NCBI GenBank assembly: GCA_946494635.1
Contig: CAMMCS010000088.1
Coordinates: forward strand, 1 to 8,044
Direction of reading: 5' to 3'
DNA length: 8,044 nucleotides
Origin: an uncultured Oscillibacter sp.
Lineage (GTDB): Bacteria; Bacillota; Clostridia; Oscillospirales; Oscillospiraceae
A model generated the notes under the pieces. That model worked only from the letters and a program-made list of their open reading frames with translations. It was not told the DNA's origin and searched no databases. Below are positions 1 through 6,194 of the stretch, in pieces. The position numbers and the translations under genes were made by a program. How positions within the stretch are numbered: position 1 is the stretch's first letter; every line of letters starts with the position of its first letter.

Positions 1-1
1 G

Positions 2-259
2 CGGCTGAAAACGCGGGTCACCGAACTGGAAAACCAGCTGCTGGCGCTGGAAAAATTTTTGGCAGACCAGGGCCTGCTGCCTCCAGCGCCGGAGCCCTCG
101 GATGCCAAGGACACCCTCAAGCGTCCGCCGGATGCCTCCGCCATATTCCCTGCCCGGACGGAGGAGGTCATCGCCTGCCCCCGCTGCGGCCGCCGCCAGA
201 GAGGCAACCGGGATTCCTGCTACGCCTGCGGCCTGCCCTTTCAATACGAAGCTGAATAA
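2..259 (+). CDS. Coiled-coil / C-terminal zinc-ribbon protein (3' end only)
   Basis: The reading frame is open from the left edge of the window to TAA at 257-259, so the start lies outside. The visible 85 residues fall into three parts. First comes a charged heptad-like stretch (RLKTRVTELENQLLALEKFL) that looks like the end of a coiled coil. Next is a proline-rich linker of about 35 residues. Last is a C-terminal zinc ribbon with two Cys pairs, CPRC and CYAC, 11 residues apart. I do not recognise the family. Zinc ribbons behind a coil are seen in many small Firmicutes proteins without known function. A strong terminator follows 7 bases after the stop, so this gene is transcriptionally separated from spoVAD. 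The protein could be an internal-start fragment of something much larger; that cannot be judged here. Confidence 0.7.
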   Translation, partial: RLKTRVTELENQLLALEKFLADQGLLPPAPEPSDAKDTLKRPPDASAIFPARTEEVIACPRCGRRQRGNRDSCYACGLPFQYEAE

Positions 260-266
260 CCGCCCA

Positions 267-298
267 GAGGCCCGGCCCTTGCCGGGCCTCATATTTTT
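267..298 (+). terminator. Intrinsic terminator after the zinc-ribbon gene
   Basis: A perfect 10-bp stem (267-276 pairs with 281-290) encloses a CCTT loop and is followed by ATATTTTT. The stem is almost all G/C. This is a textbook Rho-independent terminator, and it separates the upstream gene from spoVAD. Confidence 0.88.
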
Positions 299-317
299 GC
301 CCATTGGGGGCAAACTG
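289..317 (+). promoter_or_regulatory. Candidate forespore (sigma-G-like) promoter of spoVAD
   Basis: TCATA at 289-293 and CAAACTG at 311-317 are 17 bases apart. They resemble the forespore sigma-G boxes (roughly GYATA and CATACTA), matching 4 of 5 and 5 of 7 positions. Transcription would start near 323, about 30 bases before the preferred spoVAD start. The left box overlaps the last two stem bases of the preceding terminator. The match is modest and could be chance, but a promoter is expected between the terminator and spoVAD. Confidence 0.3.
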
Positions 318-352
318 TGGGACAGAAGCCAATGAAAGCGAGGCGGCGCACC

Positions 353-1369
353 ATGAACGACAAGCGTCTGGGCCGGCAGACCGTGGCCCTGTCCCATCCC
401 CCCTCCGTCCTCTCCTTCGCCAACATCGGCGGGAAATTCGAGGGCCAGGGGCCTCTGGCGGAGTATTTCGACGAGATCAACCCCGACTCCTTCTTCGGGG
501 AAAAGACCTGGGAGAAGGCGGAGTCCGTCATGCAGAAAGCCGTCCTGCAGCGGGCGCTGCAGAAGGCGGAGCTGACCCCCGGCGATCTGGACTATATCCT
601 GGCCGGGGACCTGCTGAACCAGTGCATCGGCTCCTCCTTCGGCCTGCGGGACTTCCGCATCCCCTTTTACGGGCTCTACGGCGCCTGCTCCACCATGGGG
701 GAGAGCCTGAGCCTGGCGTCCCTGCTGATCGACGGCGGCTACGCCGACCGGGCCGCCGCCCTGACCTCCTCCCACTTCTGCACCGCCGAGCGGCAGTACC
801 GGATGCCGGTGCCCTACGGCAGCCAGCGGACCCCCACCGCCCAGTGGACCGCCACCGCCGCCGGCTGCACCATCCTGGGCAGCGACGGGCCCGGCCCCTA
901 TATCACCCACGTCACCTGCGGGAAAATCGTGGACAAGGGCATCGCCGACGCCAACAACATGGGCGCCGCCATGGCCCCGGCGGCCTATGACACCCTCTCC
1001 GCCTTCTTCCGGGACACCGGATACAAGCCCGCGGACTTCGACCTCATCATCACCGGCGACCTGGGCGCGCTGGGCCACGACATCGTCCGGGACTTCTTCC
1101 AGCGGGACGGCGTGGATCTGGGCCCCCAGTTCCAGGACTGCGGCCTGCTGCTCTATGACCGCAAGCAGCAGGATATGCACGCCGGCGCCTCCGGCTGCGG
1201 CTGCTCCGCCTCCGTCCTCAACGGCTACCTTCTCCGCAGCATGCGGGAGGGGAAGTGGAAAACCATCCTCTTCGCCCCCACGGGGGCCCTGCTGTCCCCC
1301 ACCTCCTCCGGCCAGGGGGAGTCCATCCCCTCCATCTGCCACGCGGTGCGGCTGAGCGCCGTCCGGTAG
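353..1369 (+). CDS. spoVAD: Stage V sporulation protein AD (SpoVAD)
   Basis: SpoVAD is a thiolase-fold protein of the SpoVA complex in the spore inner membrane. It binds dipicolinic acid during uptake from the mother cell into the forespore. The 338-residue product has the same length as the Bacillus subtilis protein and keeps the family signatures: LAGDLLNQ (residues 83-90), FYGLYGACST (105-114, the thiolase-like Cys region), TAERQYR (144-150), PTAQWT (161-166), NMGAAMAPAA (202-211), ITGDLG (233-238), GASGCGCSA (278-286) and GALLSPTS (311-318). I chose ATG 353 because the family alignment begins there and AGG at 341-343 sits 9 bases upstream. GTG 317 and ATG 332 are in frame but lack a good ribosome site. 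spoVAE follows after 25 bases. Unusually for the family, spoVAC is not directly upstream; a terminator and an unrelated gene lie there instead. Confidence 0.95.
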   Translation: MNDKRLGRQTVALSHPPSVLSFANIGGKFEGQGPLAEYFDEINPDSFFGEKTWEKAESVMQKAVLQRALQKAELTPGDLDYILAGDLLNQCIGSSFGLRDFRIPFYGLYGACSTMGESLSLASLLIDGGYADRAAALTSSHFCTAERQYRMPVPYGSQRTPTAQWTATAAGCTILGSDGPGPYITHVTCGKIVDKGIADANNMGAAMAPAAYDTLSAFFRDTGYKPADFDLIITGDLGALGHDIVRDFFQRDGVDLGPQFQDCGLLLYDRKQQDMHAGASGCGCSASVLNGYLLRSMREGKWKTILFAPTGALLSPTSSGQGESIPSICHAVRLSAVR

Positions 1370-1394
1370 CCCATTTTTTCAGGAGGTCTCTTCC

Positions 1395-1751
1395 ATGGAA
1401 TATCTCAACGCGTTCCTCTGCGGCGGCATTCTCTGTGCCATCGGGCAGGTCATCATCGACAAGACCCGGCTGACCCCCGCCCGGATCCTCACCGGCTATG
1501 TGGTGGCCGGCGTGCTGCTCAGCGCCCTGGGGCTGTACGAGCCCCTGGTGGAGTGGGGCGGCGCCGGGGCCACGGTGCCCCTGACGGGCTTCGGCCACAA
1601 CCTGGCCAAGGGCGTCCGGGAGGCGGTGGCCGCCGACGGCTGGCTGGGGGTCTTTACCGGCGGCCTCACGGCTGCCGCCGGAGGTATCACCGCCGCCGTG
1701 GTGGCGGGTGTGATCGCCGCCGCGCTCTTTCGGCCCGGTGACAAGCGGTAA
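1395..1751 (+). CDS. spoVAE: Stage V sporulation protein AE (SpoVAE, SpoVAEb type)
   Basis: This small integral membrane protein of the SpoVA dipicolinate transport complex has 118 residues, close to the usual length of about 116. Hydrophobic segments lie near residues 5-21, 31-48 and 86-112. The central motif PLTGFGHNLAKGV (62-74) is characteristic of SpoVAE. A strong ribosome site, AGGAGGTC at 1381-1388, stands 6 bases before the ATG. It follows spoVAD by 25 bases and ends just before a terminator, so the two genes form a short unit expected to be forespore-expressed. The C-terminus is short and basic (RPGDKR). Confidence 0.93.
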   Translation: MEYLNAFLCGGILCAIGQVIIDKTRLTPARILTGYVVAGVLLSALGLYEPLVEWGGAGATVPLTGFGHNLAKGVREAVAADGWLGVFTGGLTAAAGGITAAVVAGVIAAALFRPGDKR

Positions 1752-1755
1752 GGGA

Positions 1756-1789
1756 AACAGGGCGGCCGTTGCCGCCCTGTTGTTATTTT
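1756..1789 (+). terminator. Intrinsic terminator of spoVAD-spoVAE
   Basis: An 11-bp perfect stem (1756-1766 with 1771-1781), with a CGTT loop, starts 4 bases after the spoVAE stop. It is followed by GTTATTTTG and a further T-rich run to 1800. It closes the spoVA unit and insulates the next promoter. Confidence 0.9.
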
Positions 1790-1801
1790 GTCATTTTTTT
1801 G

Positions 1802-1833
1802 TTGTTCTTTCCGGTCGGGTTCCCTGCTATACT
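1802..1833 (+). promoter_or_regulatory. Promoter (extended -10) of the deacetylase unit
   Basis: TATACT at 1828-1833 is preceded by TGC (1825-1827), giving an extended -10. Upstream lies only a weak -35: TTCTTT at 1805-1810 with a 17-base spacer, or TTGTTC at 1802-1807 with 20. Transcription would start near 1840, about 34 bases before the ATG. TATACTA also resembles a sigma-G -10 box at 6 of 7 positions, but no matching -35 box is present, so a vegetative promoter is preferred. Confidence 0.5.
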
Positions 1834-1873
1834 ATGAGCAGCGACAAAATTCGACAGAAAGGAACATCTGATC

Positions 1874-3112
1874 ATGCGCCGCTTAACCGCTTTTCTGCTG
1901 ACCCTGCTCATGCTGCTGTCCCTGGCCGCCTGCGGCGGCCAGACCTCCGATCCTCCCGCGGAGGACCCCGACGCCCCGGACACCGGAGCGGGCGAGCCCG
2001 TGGAGGTCCTGCCCCCCGAGCCGGAGCCCTATGACATCCTGGACCCCACCGTGATGCCGGAGGGCGGCGTCCGGGACGGGGTGACCTATGTGGCCTATGA
2101 CGGCATTGTGGAGCATCTGTTCTTCCACCCGGTCATCGCCTATCCGGAGCTGGCCTTCGACGGGGACGCCCAGGCCAACGGCCTGGACGACTACATGGTG
2201 ACGGTGGACGAGTACAACAAGATCCTCCAGAGCGTCTATGACAAGGGCTATGTCCTGGTGGACATCGGCGATGTCTGGAGCGAGACCACCGGCGAGGACG
2301 GTCAGCCCAAGATGGTGAAGAACACCCTGTACCTGCCGGAGGGCAAAAAGCCCCTGATCCTCTCCTACGACGACACCAACTACTACGACTATATGCTCCA
2401 GAACGGCTTTGCCTACAAGCTGATCATCGGCGAGGACGGCAAGATCGCCTCCTGGGGCAAGGACCCCCAGGGCAACGAGGTGGTCAGCCGGGACCTGGAC
2501 GCCATCCCCATCCTGGACAAGTTCGTGGAGGAGCACCCGGACTTCTCCCCCTTCGGCGCCAAGGGCTGCCTGAGCCTCACCGGCTACCAGGGCATCCTGG
2601 GCTACCGGACCCAGACGGACACCAAGAGCTGGAGCGAGGCCCAGGAGGCCAACCGCCAGAAGGAGATCGAGGCGGTGAAGCCCATCGTCGCGGAGCTCAA
2701 GCGCACCGGCTGGACCTTCGGCAGCCACACCTGGGGCCACATCCGCCTGGGCAGCAAGTCCATGGAGTCCATCCAGGCGGACACGGCGCGGTGGTTCGAC
2801 GAGGTGGGCAGCCTGGTGGGCCCCACCACCATCCTGTTCTACCCTCACGGGGAGCGGCCCGACGGCAACGACTGGCAGAACACCGGCCCGGTGTTCCAGT
2901 ACCTCCAGAGCCAGGGCTTCCGGGTCTTTGCCTCCGTGGGCATCGAGAGCTTCAGCTATATCAAGAAGGACATCTGCGCCGTCATCTGCGACCGGCTCCA
3001 CCCGGACGGCACCACCCTGCGCCATTCCAGAGACCGGTACTTGCAATTCTATGACGCAAAGGATATCATGGATGTAACGGTACGTCCCCAGCGGGAGATC
3101 GACTGGGCGTAA
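1874..3112 (+). CDS. Lipoprotein with NodB-like polysaccharide deacetylase domain
   Basis: This 412-residue protein is predicted to be exported and lipid-anchored. Residues 1-19 are a basic, hydrophobic signal peptide ending in LAAC, with C20 as the lipidated cysteine. An acidic, proline-rich spacer runs to about residue 55. The rest resembles the NodB-fold (carbohydrate esterase 4) deacetylases. LSYDD (163-167) sits where the family has TFDDG, SHTWGH (284-289) supplies the two metal-binding histidines H285 and H289, and FYPHG (322-326) matches the third motif. Metal and base aspartates would be D166 and D167. The fold and metal site look intact, but the substrate is not evident; peptidoglycan or another surface glycan is an inference. 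AAAGGA at 1858-1863, 10 bases before the ATG, supports the start. It leads a three-gene unit with the zinc-ribbon gene and cdd. Confidence 0.85.
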   Translation: MRRLTAFLLTLLMLLSLAACGGQTSDPPAEDPDAPDTGAGEPVEVLPPEPEPYDILDPTVMPEGGVRDGVTYVAYDGIVEHLFFHPVIAYPELAFDGDAQANGLDDYMVTVDEYNKILQSVYDKGYVLVDIGDVWSETTGEDGQPKMVKNTLYLPEGKKPLILSYDDTNYYDYMLQNGFAYKLIIGEDGKIASWGKDPQGNEVVSRDLDAIPILDKFVEEHPDFSPFGAKGCLSLTGYQGILGYRTQTDTKSWSEAQEANRQKEIEAVKPIVAELKRTGWTFGSHTWGHIRLGSKSMESIQADTARWFDEVGSLVGPTTILFYPHGERPDGNDWQNTGPVFQYLQSQGFRVFASVGIESFSYIKKDICAVICDRLHPDGTTLRHSRDRYLQFYDAKDIMDVTVRPQREIDWA

Positions 3113-3127
3113 AGGAGGCAATCCGCC

Positions 3128-3349
3128 ATGAAAAACACCGGCGTCTGCCCCAAGTGCGGCGGCAAAGACATCCTGCGGATCTTCGGAGCCATCACGGACC
3201 GCAGTGACGGCAACAGGCCCCCTGTCGCCGTCTCCGGCATCTCCGTGCCCCGGGCCCACCGCTACGTCTGCTGTATCTGCGGGTACTCCGAGGAGTGGAT
3301 CGATCCCAAAGACCTGCCCGCATTGAAAAAGGAATTTGGCCGCCCGTGA
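3128..3349 (+). CDS. Small zinc-ribbon protein of unknown function
   Basis: This 73-residue protein has two cysteine pairs, C7-P-K-C10 followed by GG, and C48-C-I-C51 followed by GYSEEW. The spacing is that of a single zinc ribbon with a 37-residue insert between knuckles. No membrane segment or signal peptide is seen. A very strong ribosome site, AAAGGAGG at 3111-3118, overlaps the stop codon of the deacetylase gene and lies 9 bases before the ATG. Translation of the two is therefore probably linked. Similar small proteins with a CPKCGG start and a CGYxEEW-like end occur in Firmicutes as hypothetical proteins; I know of no established role. cdd follows after 38 bases. The gene is certainly real; its function is not recognised. 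Confidence 0.8.
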   Translation: MKNTGVCPKCGGKDILRIFGAITDRSDGNRPPVAVSGISVPRAHRYVCCICGYSEEWIDPKDLPALKKEFGRP

Positions 3350-3387
3350 GGCCGTCCCATCACCACACAGCAAAGGAGTGTATTCCC

Positions 3388-3792
3388 ATGACCAGAGAAG
3401 AACTGAAGGCCGCGGCCGTCGCCATGCTGGACCGGGCCTACATCCCCTACTCCCACTTCCCGGTGGGCGCCGCCCTGGAGTGCAGCGACGGCACCGTGTA
3501 CACCGGCTGCAACATCGAGAACGCCAGCTTCGGCCCCACCATCTGCGCCGAGCGGGTGGCTGTGTTCAAGGCCGTCAGCGAGGGGCACCGGGACTTTGTC
3601 CGCATCGTCATCGCCGGGCGGAGCCGGGAGCTCTGCGTCCCCTGCGGCGTGTGCCGCCAGGTGCTGCGGGAGTTCGCCCCTGACATCGAGATCATCTGCC
3701 TCAACGGCGCCGGGGAGGAGCGGACCTTCCGCCTTCCGGAGCTGCTGCCCCACAGCTTCGGGCCGGAGTACCTGGCCCCCGAAAACAACTGA
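3388..3792 (+). CDS. cdd: Cytidine deaminase (tetrameric type)
   Basis: Cytidine deaminase hydrolyses cytidine and deoxycytidine to uridine and deoxyuridine in cytosolic pyrimidine salvage. The 134-residue product matches the small, tetrameric class. Zinc ligands and catalytic residues are plain: C53-A-E55 and P-C86-x-x-C89, with E55 as the proton shuttle, at the same numbering as the Bacillus subtilis enzyme. SHFPVGAAL (22-30) and GCNIENASFGPT (40-51) form the nucleoside-binding region. ATG 3388 is chosen because AAAGGAG at 3372-3378 lies 9 bases upstream and the family N-terminus begins there. An in-frame upstream extension to 3295 would overlap the zinc-ribbon gene and is not conserved-looking. 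It is the last gene of the unit that begins at 1874. Confidence 0.95.
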   Translation: MTREELKAAAVAMLDRAYIPYSHFPVGAALECSDGTVYTGCNIENASFGPTICAERVAVFKAVSEGHRDFVRIVIAGRSRELCVPCGVCRQVLREFAPDIEIICLNGAGEERTFRLPELLPHSFGPEYLAPENN

Positions 3793-3800
3793 CCGCAGCA

Positions 3801-3842
3801 AACGAGGCCCGGACGCAGTGCGTCCGGGCCTCGTTCTGTTTC
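3801..3842 (+). terminator. Strong hairpin terminator between cdd and the convergent DUF1648 gene
   Basis: A perfect 16-bp stem (3801-3816 with 3820-3835) has a 3-base loop and is followed by CTGTTTCGTTT on the plus strand. It lies 8 bases after the cdd stop and 17 bases from the stop of the convergent gene. It can serve cdd well. The T-run in the minus direction is poorer (TTTGCTG), so bidirectional action is possible but weaker. Confidence 0.85.
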
Positions 3843-3852
3843 GTTTCCAATC

Positions 3853-4311
3853 CTATTGTGCCCGGAACACCCGGACAAACCAGTAGATCAGATCCCCGGA
3901 TACCGCCCCCAGCGCCGCCGGCAGGAACCACACCGGCAGGGGCCATGCCAGGGCTGACCATACGGTGATCCAGGCAAACAGGCCGCAGAGCAGCGCCTTC
4001 AGCGTGCTGAGCAGGTTCCCCAGCAGGGCGCACACCCCTTCCCGGTTCTCCGGCGTAATTTTTACACCGGTGCTCCAGGCGCCGGGGGAGCGCCCCGCCG
4101 CCGTCAGCAGCAGGAACACCAGCCAGCCCAGGCCGTACAGGGCCAGCAGCTCCCACTTGCCGCCCCAGCGGTCGATCTCCCCGGCGAAGTTGTAGTGCAT
4201 GGGAATCCGGCCCGGGATCCGCCGCCAGGACAGCAGCAGGAATCCCGCCGTCCCCGCCAGCACAAGCAGGCTCAGGCGGTTCATCCACCGGTCCAGGGAT
4301 GTCTTTTTCAC
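3853..4311 (-). CDS. DUF1648-domain integral membrane protein
   Basis: The 152-residue protein has hydrophobic segments near residues 12-29, 53-71, 104-121 and 124-147, so about four membrane spans. The stretch RIPMHYNFAGEIDRWGGK (35-52) is the hallmark of DUF1648, found in SdpI-like and other small Firmicutes membrane proteins. In SdpI that family gives immunity to a toxin, but no toxin gene is visible here and that role should not be assumed. The start is GTG at 4311, with AAGGAG (4321-4326) 9 bases upstream. A longer in-frame start at 4476 would sit deep inside the phosphatase gene and gives a non-conserved N-terminus. It follows the HAD gene by 16 bases and is last in the minus-strand unit. 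Confidence 0.85.
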   Translation of the reverse strand: MKKTSLDRWMNRLSLLVLAGTAGFLLLSWRRIPGRIPMHYNFAGEIDRWGGKWELLALYGLGWLVFLLLTAAGRSPGAWSTGVKITPENREGVCALLGNLLSTLKALLCGLFAWITVWSALAWPLPVWFLPAALGAVSGDLIYWFVRVFRAQ

Positions 4312-4327
4312 GGTTCCCGTCTCCTTG

Positions 4328-4984
4328 TCAGTGGGCCAGGATAAAGCGCTCCAGCTCCTCCGGCGTCCGTACCACCACGACGGCGCCGGCCTCCGCCAGC
4401 TCGCCGGGGGCGGCGTAGCCGAAGAACTCCACTCCCGCGCAGCCGATGCCGCATTCCCTGGCCCCCAGCACGTCAAACTTTCGGTCCCCTACCATCAGGA
4501 TCTCCGGTTTCTGTTCCTCCGTCAGGCCCAGGCGGCGCATGGTCTCCCGGATCACGTCCGCCTTGGTCCAGTCCCCCTCAGGCGGGCTGCCGGTCACCAC
4601 CGCCAGGGACGGCGTGAAGCCGAACTTCTCGCAGATGGGCACGCACAGGCTCTCCGGCTTGGAGGAGGCCAGGGCCAGCACATAGCCCTGCTCCTTCAGC
4701 CGGGCGCACAGGTCCGCCATGCCGGGGGCGGCCATGTTCTCGAACTTGCCGATGGGCTCGTACCGCTCCCGGAAGGCGGCGATGGCCTCCGCCGACCGCT
4801 CCGGCGAAAAGCCGCAGAAGTCGGTGAAGGAGTCCTGCAGGGGCGGGCCGATGAACTTGATGAGGGTGGACTCCGGCGGCACCGGCTCCCCCAGCTTGTC
4901 AAAGGCATACCGCAGGCTGTTGAGGATGCCCTCCTTGGAGTCTGTCAGCGTGCCGTCCAGGTCAAAGAAAATATAGTGATACAT
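4328..4984 (-). CDS. HAD-superfamily phosphatase (phosphoglycolate phosphatase-like)
   Basis: All four HAD motifs are present in the 218-residue product. Motif I is FDLDGTLTDS (7-16), with D8 as nucleophile and D10 as acid/base. Motif II is LASSKP (105-110), motif III is K141, and motif IV is GDRKFD (166-171), with D167 and D171 binding magnesium. The helical insert between motif I and II (about 20-85) is a C1 cap, as in the Gph/PpaX/beta-phosphoglucomutase branch. The true substrate cannot be told from sequence: phosphoglycolate, pyrophosphate and 5'-nucleotides are all options. The ribosome site GGGGAG lies 7 bases before the ATG and is buried in the right arm (on this strand) of a perfect inverted repeat. 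The gene lies 33 bases after the HTH-membrane gene and 16 before the DUF1648 gene. Confidence 0.9.
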   Translation of the reverse strand: MYHYIFFDLDGTLTDSKEGILNSLRYAFDKLGEPVPPESTLIKFIGPPLQDSFTDFCGFSPERSAEAIAAFRERYEPIGKFENMAAPGMADLCARLKEQGYVLALASSKPESLCVPICEKFGFTPSLAVVTGSPPEGDWTKADVIRETMRRLGLTEEQKPEILMVGDRKFDVLGARECGIGCAGVEFFGYAAPGELAEAGAVVVVRTPEELERFILAH

Positions 4985-4986
4985 AA

Positions 4987-5016
4987 AGAATCTCCCCTTT
5001 TTTACGGGGAGATTCT
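4987..5016 (-). promoter_or_regulatory. Perfect inverted repeat covering the HAD ribosome site
   Basis: AGAATCTCCCC (4987-4997) and GGGGAGATTCT (5006-5016) are exact 11-base inverted repeats around an 8-base A/T-rich loop. Read on the minus strand, the hairpin starts 1 base after the HTH-membrane stop codon. Its 3' arm contains the GGGGAG ribosome site of the HAD gene and ends 2 bases before its ATG. There is no T-run after it on either strand, so it is a poor terminator. It more likely restrains HAD translation or stabilises the upstream message. Confidence 0.65.
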
Positions 5017-5017
5017 A

Positions 5018-6058
5018 TCATGTTTCCCCCGCCTCCGCAAGAGGGGGCCGGTGCTTTTTCCACCATACCAGGGTCCAGGCCAGCACCCCCGCCCCGGAGA
5101 CGGCGCCGGCGATCAGCACCCCCTGCCGCAGCCGGGCCCAGAGGCCCACGTCGGCCTCCAGCCGGCCTCGCAGGATCGTCCAGCTCTCCGGGAAGCCGCT
5201 GCGGACCATCTCTTCGCCATATTGGGCAATCCAGGGGCTCAGCGCCCGGTCCAGCTGGCCGTCCGCCAGGAACCACAGCCCCGCCAGGATCACCGCCCAC
5301 ATCAGCCACACCAGCCAGACCTGCCGGGTGCGCCGCAGGAGGCCGCCGCCCCGGCGCAGCGCCGGCCGCAGCCGCTCCGGCACCCACAGAAGCGACGCCT
5401 CTCTCCCCGCCCGGCGGCGCAGCCGCCATTCCAGCCCGGCGCACAGCACTGCCAGGCCCACGGCAAAGATCAGAGGCTTCCACGCATCCATGGTGTCATA
5501 GTACCGCATTTCCGCAAAGTCCAGCTCCAGCCTGCCCAGCCGCACCAGCCGCAGCAGCGCCCACCACTGGGCGGCGGAGGCGGCTAGCAGCTTGCGGTAC
5601 AGGTTCTCCCAGATCCCGGTGTCCAGCGCCACGTCGCCATACCTGGCCGGGTAGGTGGACAGCACATAGCCGATCCATAGGAGGCCCACTGACAGCGGCC
5701 AGGCCGCCAGGCTGACATAGGCCACCTGGAATGCCGCCAGAACCGCCAGGGCCACGGCTCCGGCAAAGCAGACGTCGAACCGGGTCCGCAGCCGCACCAG
5801 CAGCAGGCGCCGCCGGGCCGGGCCCTCGGTCTCCGCCGGACGGCCCCGCAGGGTCTCCCCCGCCAGGATGTCGTCGGCGGCAACGCCGTACAGCTCCGCC
5901 AGGGCAGGCAGCACCGTGATATCCGGCAGCCCGGCACCGTTTTCCCACTTGCTCACCGTCTTGTTGGAGACGCCCAGCTGCTCCGCCGCCTCCTGCTGGG
6001 TCATGCCCCGGGCCTTCCGCAGCGCCGCCAGATAGGCGCCTGTCTTTTTGGCATCCAT
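5018..6058 (-). CDS. Xre-family HTH regulator fused to a multi-span membrane domain
   Basis: The protein has 346 residues. Residues 6-63 form a Cro/C1-type helix-turn-helix, with MTQQEAAEQLGVSNKTVSKWE (19-39) covering helices 2 and 3 and DILAGE (63-68) the usual end of the domain. A basic linker leads to hydrophobic spans near 95-115, 117-136, 194-210, 246-265 and 311-333. The design suggests a membrane-tethered DNA-binding protein whose sensor part is not recognised. ATG 6058 is chosen because AGGAGG (6066-6071) lies 7 bases upstream and the HTH begins at once. An in-frame extension to 6241 would run into the neighbouring gene. It heads a unit with the HAD and DUF1648 genes. Confidence 0.87.
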   Translation of the reverse strand: MDAKKTGAYLAALRKARGMTQQEAAEQLGVSNKTVSKWENGAGLPDITVLPALAELYGVAADDILAGETLRGRPAETEGPARRRLLLVRLRTRFDVCFAGAVALAVLAAFQVAYVSLAAWPLSVGLLWIGYVLSTYPARYGDVALDTGIWENLYRKLLAASAAQWWALLRLVRLGRLELDFAEMRYYDTMDAWKPLIFAVGLAVLCAGLEWRLRRRAGREASLLWVPERLRPALRRGGGLLRRTRQVWLVWLMWAVILAGLWFLADGQLDRALSPWIAQYGEEMVRSGFPESWTILRGRLEADVGLWARLRQGVLIAGAVSGAGVLAWTLVWWKKHRPPLAEAGET

Positions 6059-6081
6059 AGGCCCCCCTCCTCTCTGGCTCC

Positions 6082-6110
6082 AGCATACCGCAAACCGGGC
6101 CGTTTGACCA
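6082..6110 (-). promoter_or_regulatory. Candidate promoter of the HTH-membrane / HAD / DUF1648 unit
   Basis: On the minus strand TGGTCA (6105-6110) and TATGCT (6082-6087) are separated by 17 bases; each matches the vegetative consensus at 4 of 6 positions. Transcription would start near 6075, only a few bases before the AGGAGG ribosome site. The location, downstream of the Xre-gene terminator and before the HTH-membrane start, is right. The boxes themselves are weak. Confidence 0.35.
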
Positions 6111-6162
6111 TCCCCCGCCTCAGAATTTTGTCTGCGGAGCGTGGAATCTGGCCTGGGGCGGG

Positions 6163-6194
6163 AAAAACGGCAGCGCGGGAGACCCGCTCCGCTG
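6163..6194 (-). terminator. Terminator of the small Xre repressor gene
   Basis: On the minus strand, directly after the TAG stop, CAGC/GCTG and GCGGG/CCCGC pair around a TCT loop, with a 3-base bulge (6188-6190). The run TTTTT (6163-6167) lies 3 bases beyond the stem. It separates the repressor gene from the HTH-membrane unit on the same strand. Confidence 0.6.

Noticed and set aside
1883..3373. A 496-codon open frame on the minus strand opposite the deacetylase gene
   Set aside because: It is the mirror of a GC-rich coding gene with strong third-position bias. Its product is a low-complexity Gly/Val/Ala/Asp-rich string without recognisable domains and has no suitable ribosome site.
3853..4311. 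Toxin-immunity (SdpI) assignment for the DUF1648 protein
   Set aside because: Only the DUF1648 motif is shared, the protein is shorter than SdpI, and no SdpC-like toxin gene is present in the window.
4199..5587. A 462-codon open frame on the plus strand opposite the HAD and HTH-membrane genes
   Set aside because: Two well-recognised minus-strand genes with clear motifs and ribosome sites occupy the same bases. The plus-strand product is Pro/Gln/Arg-rich without any domain.
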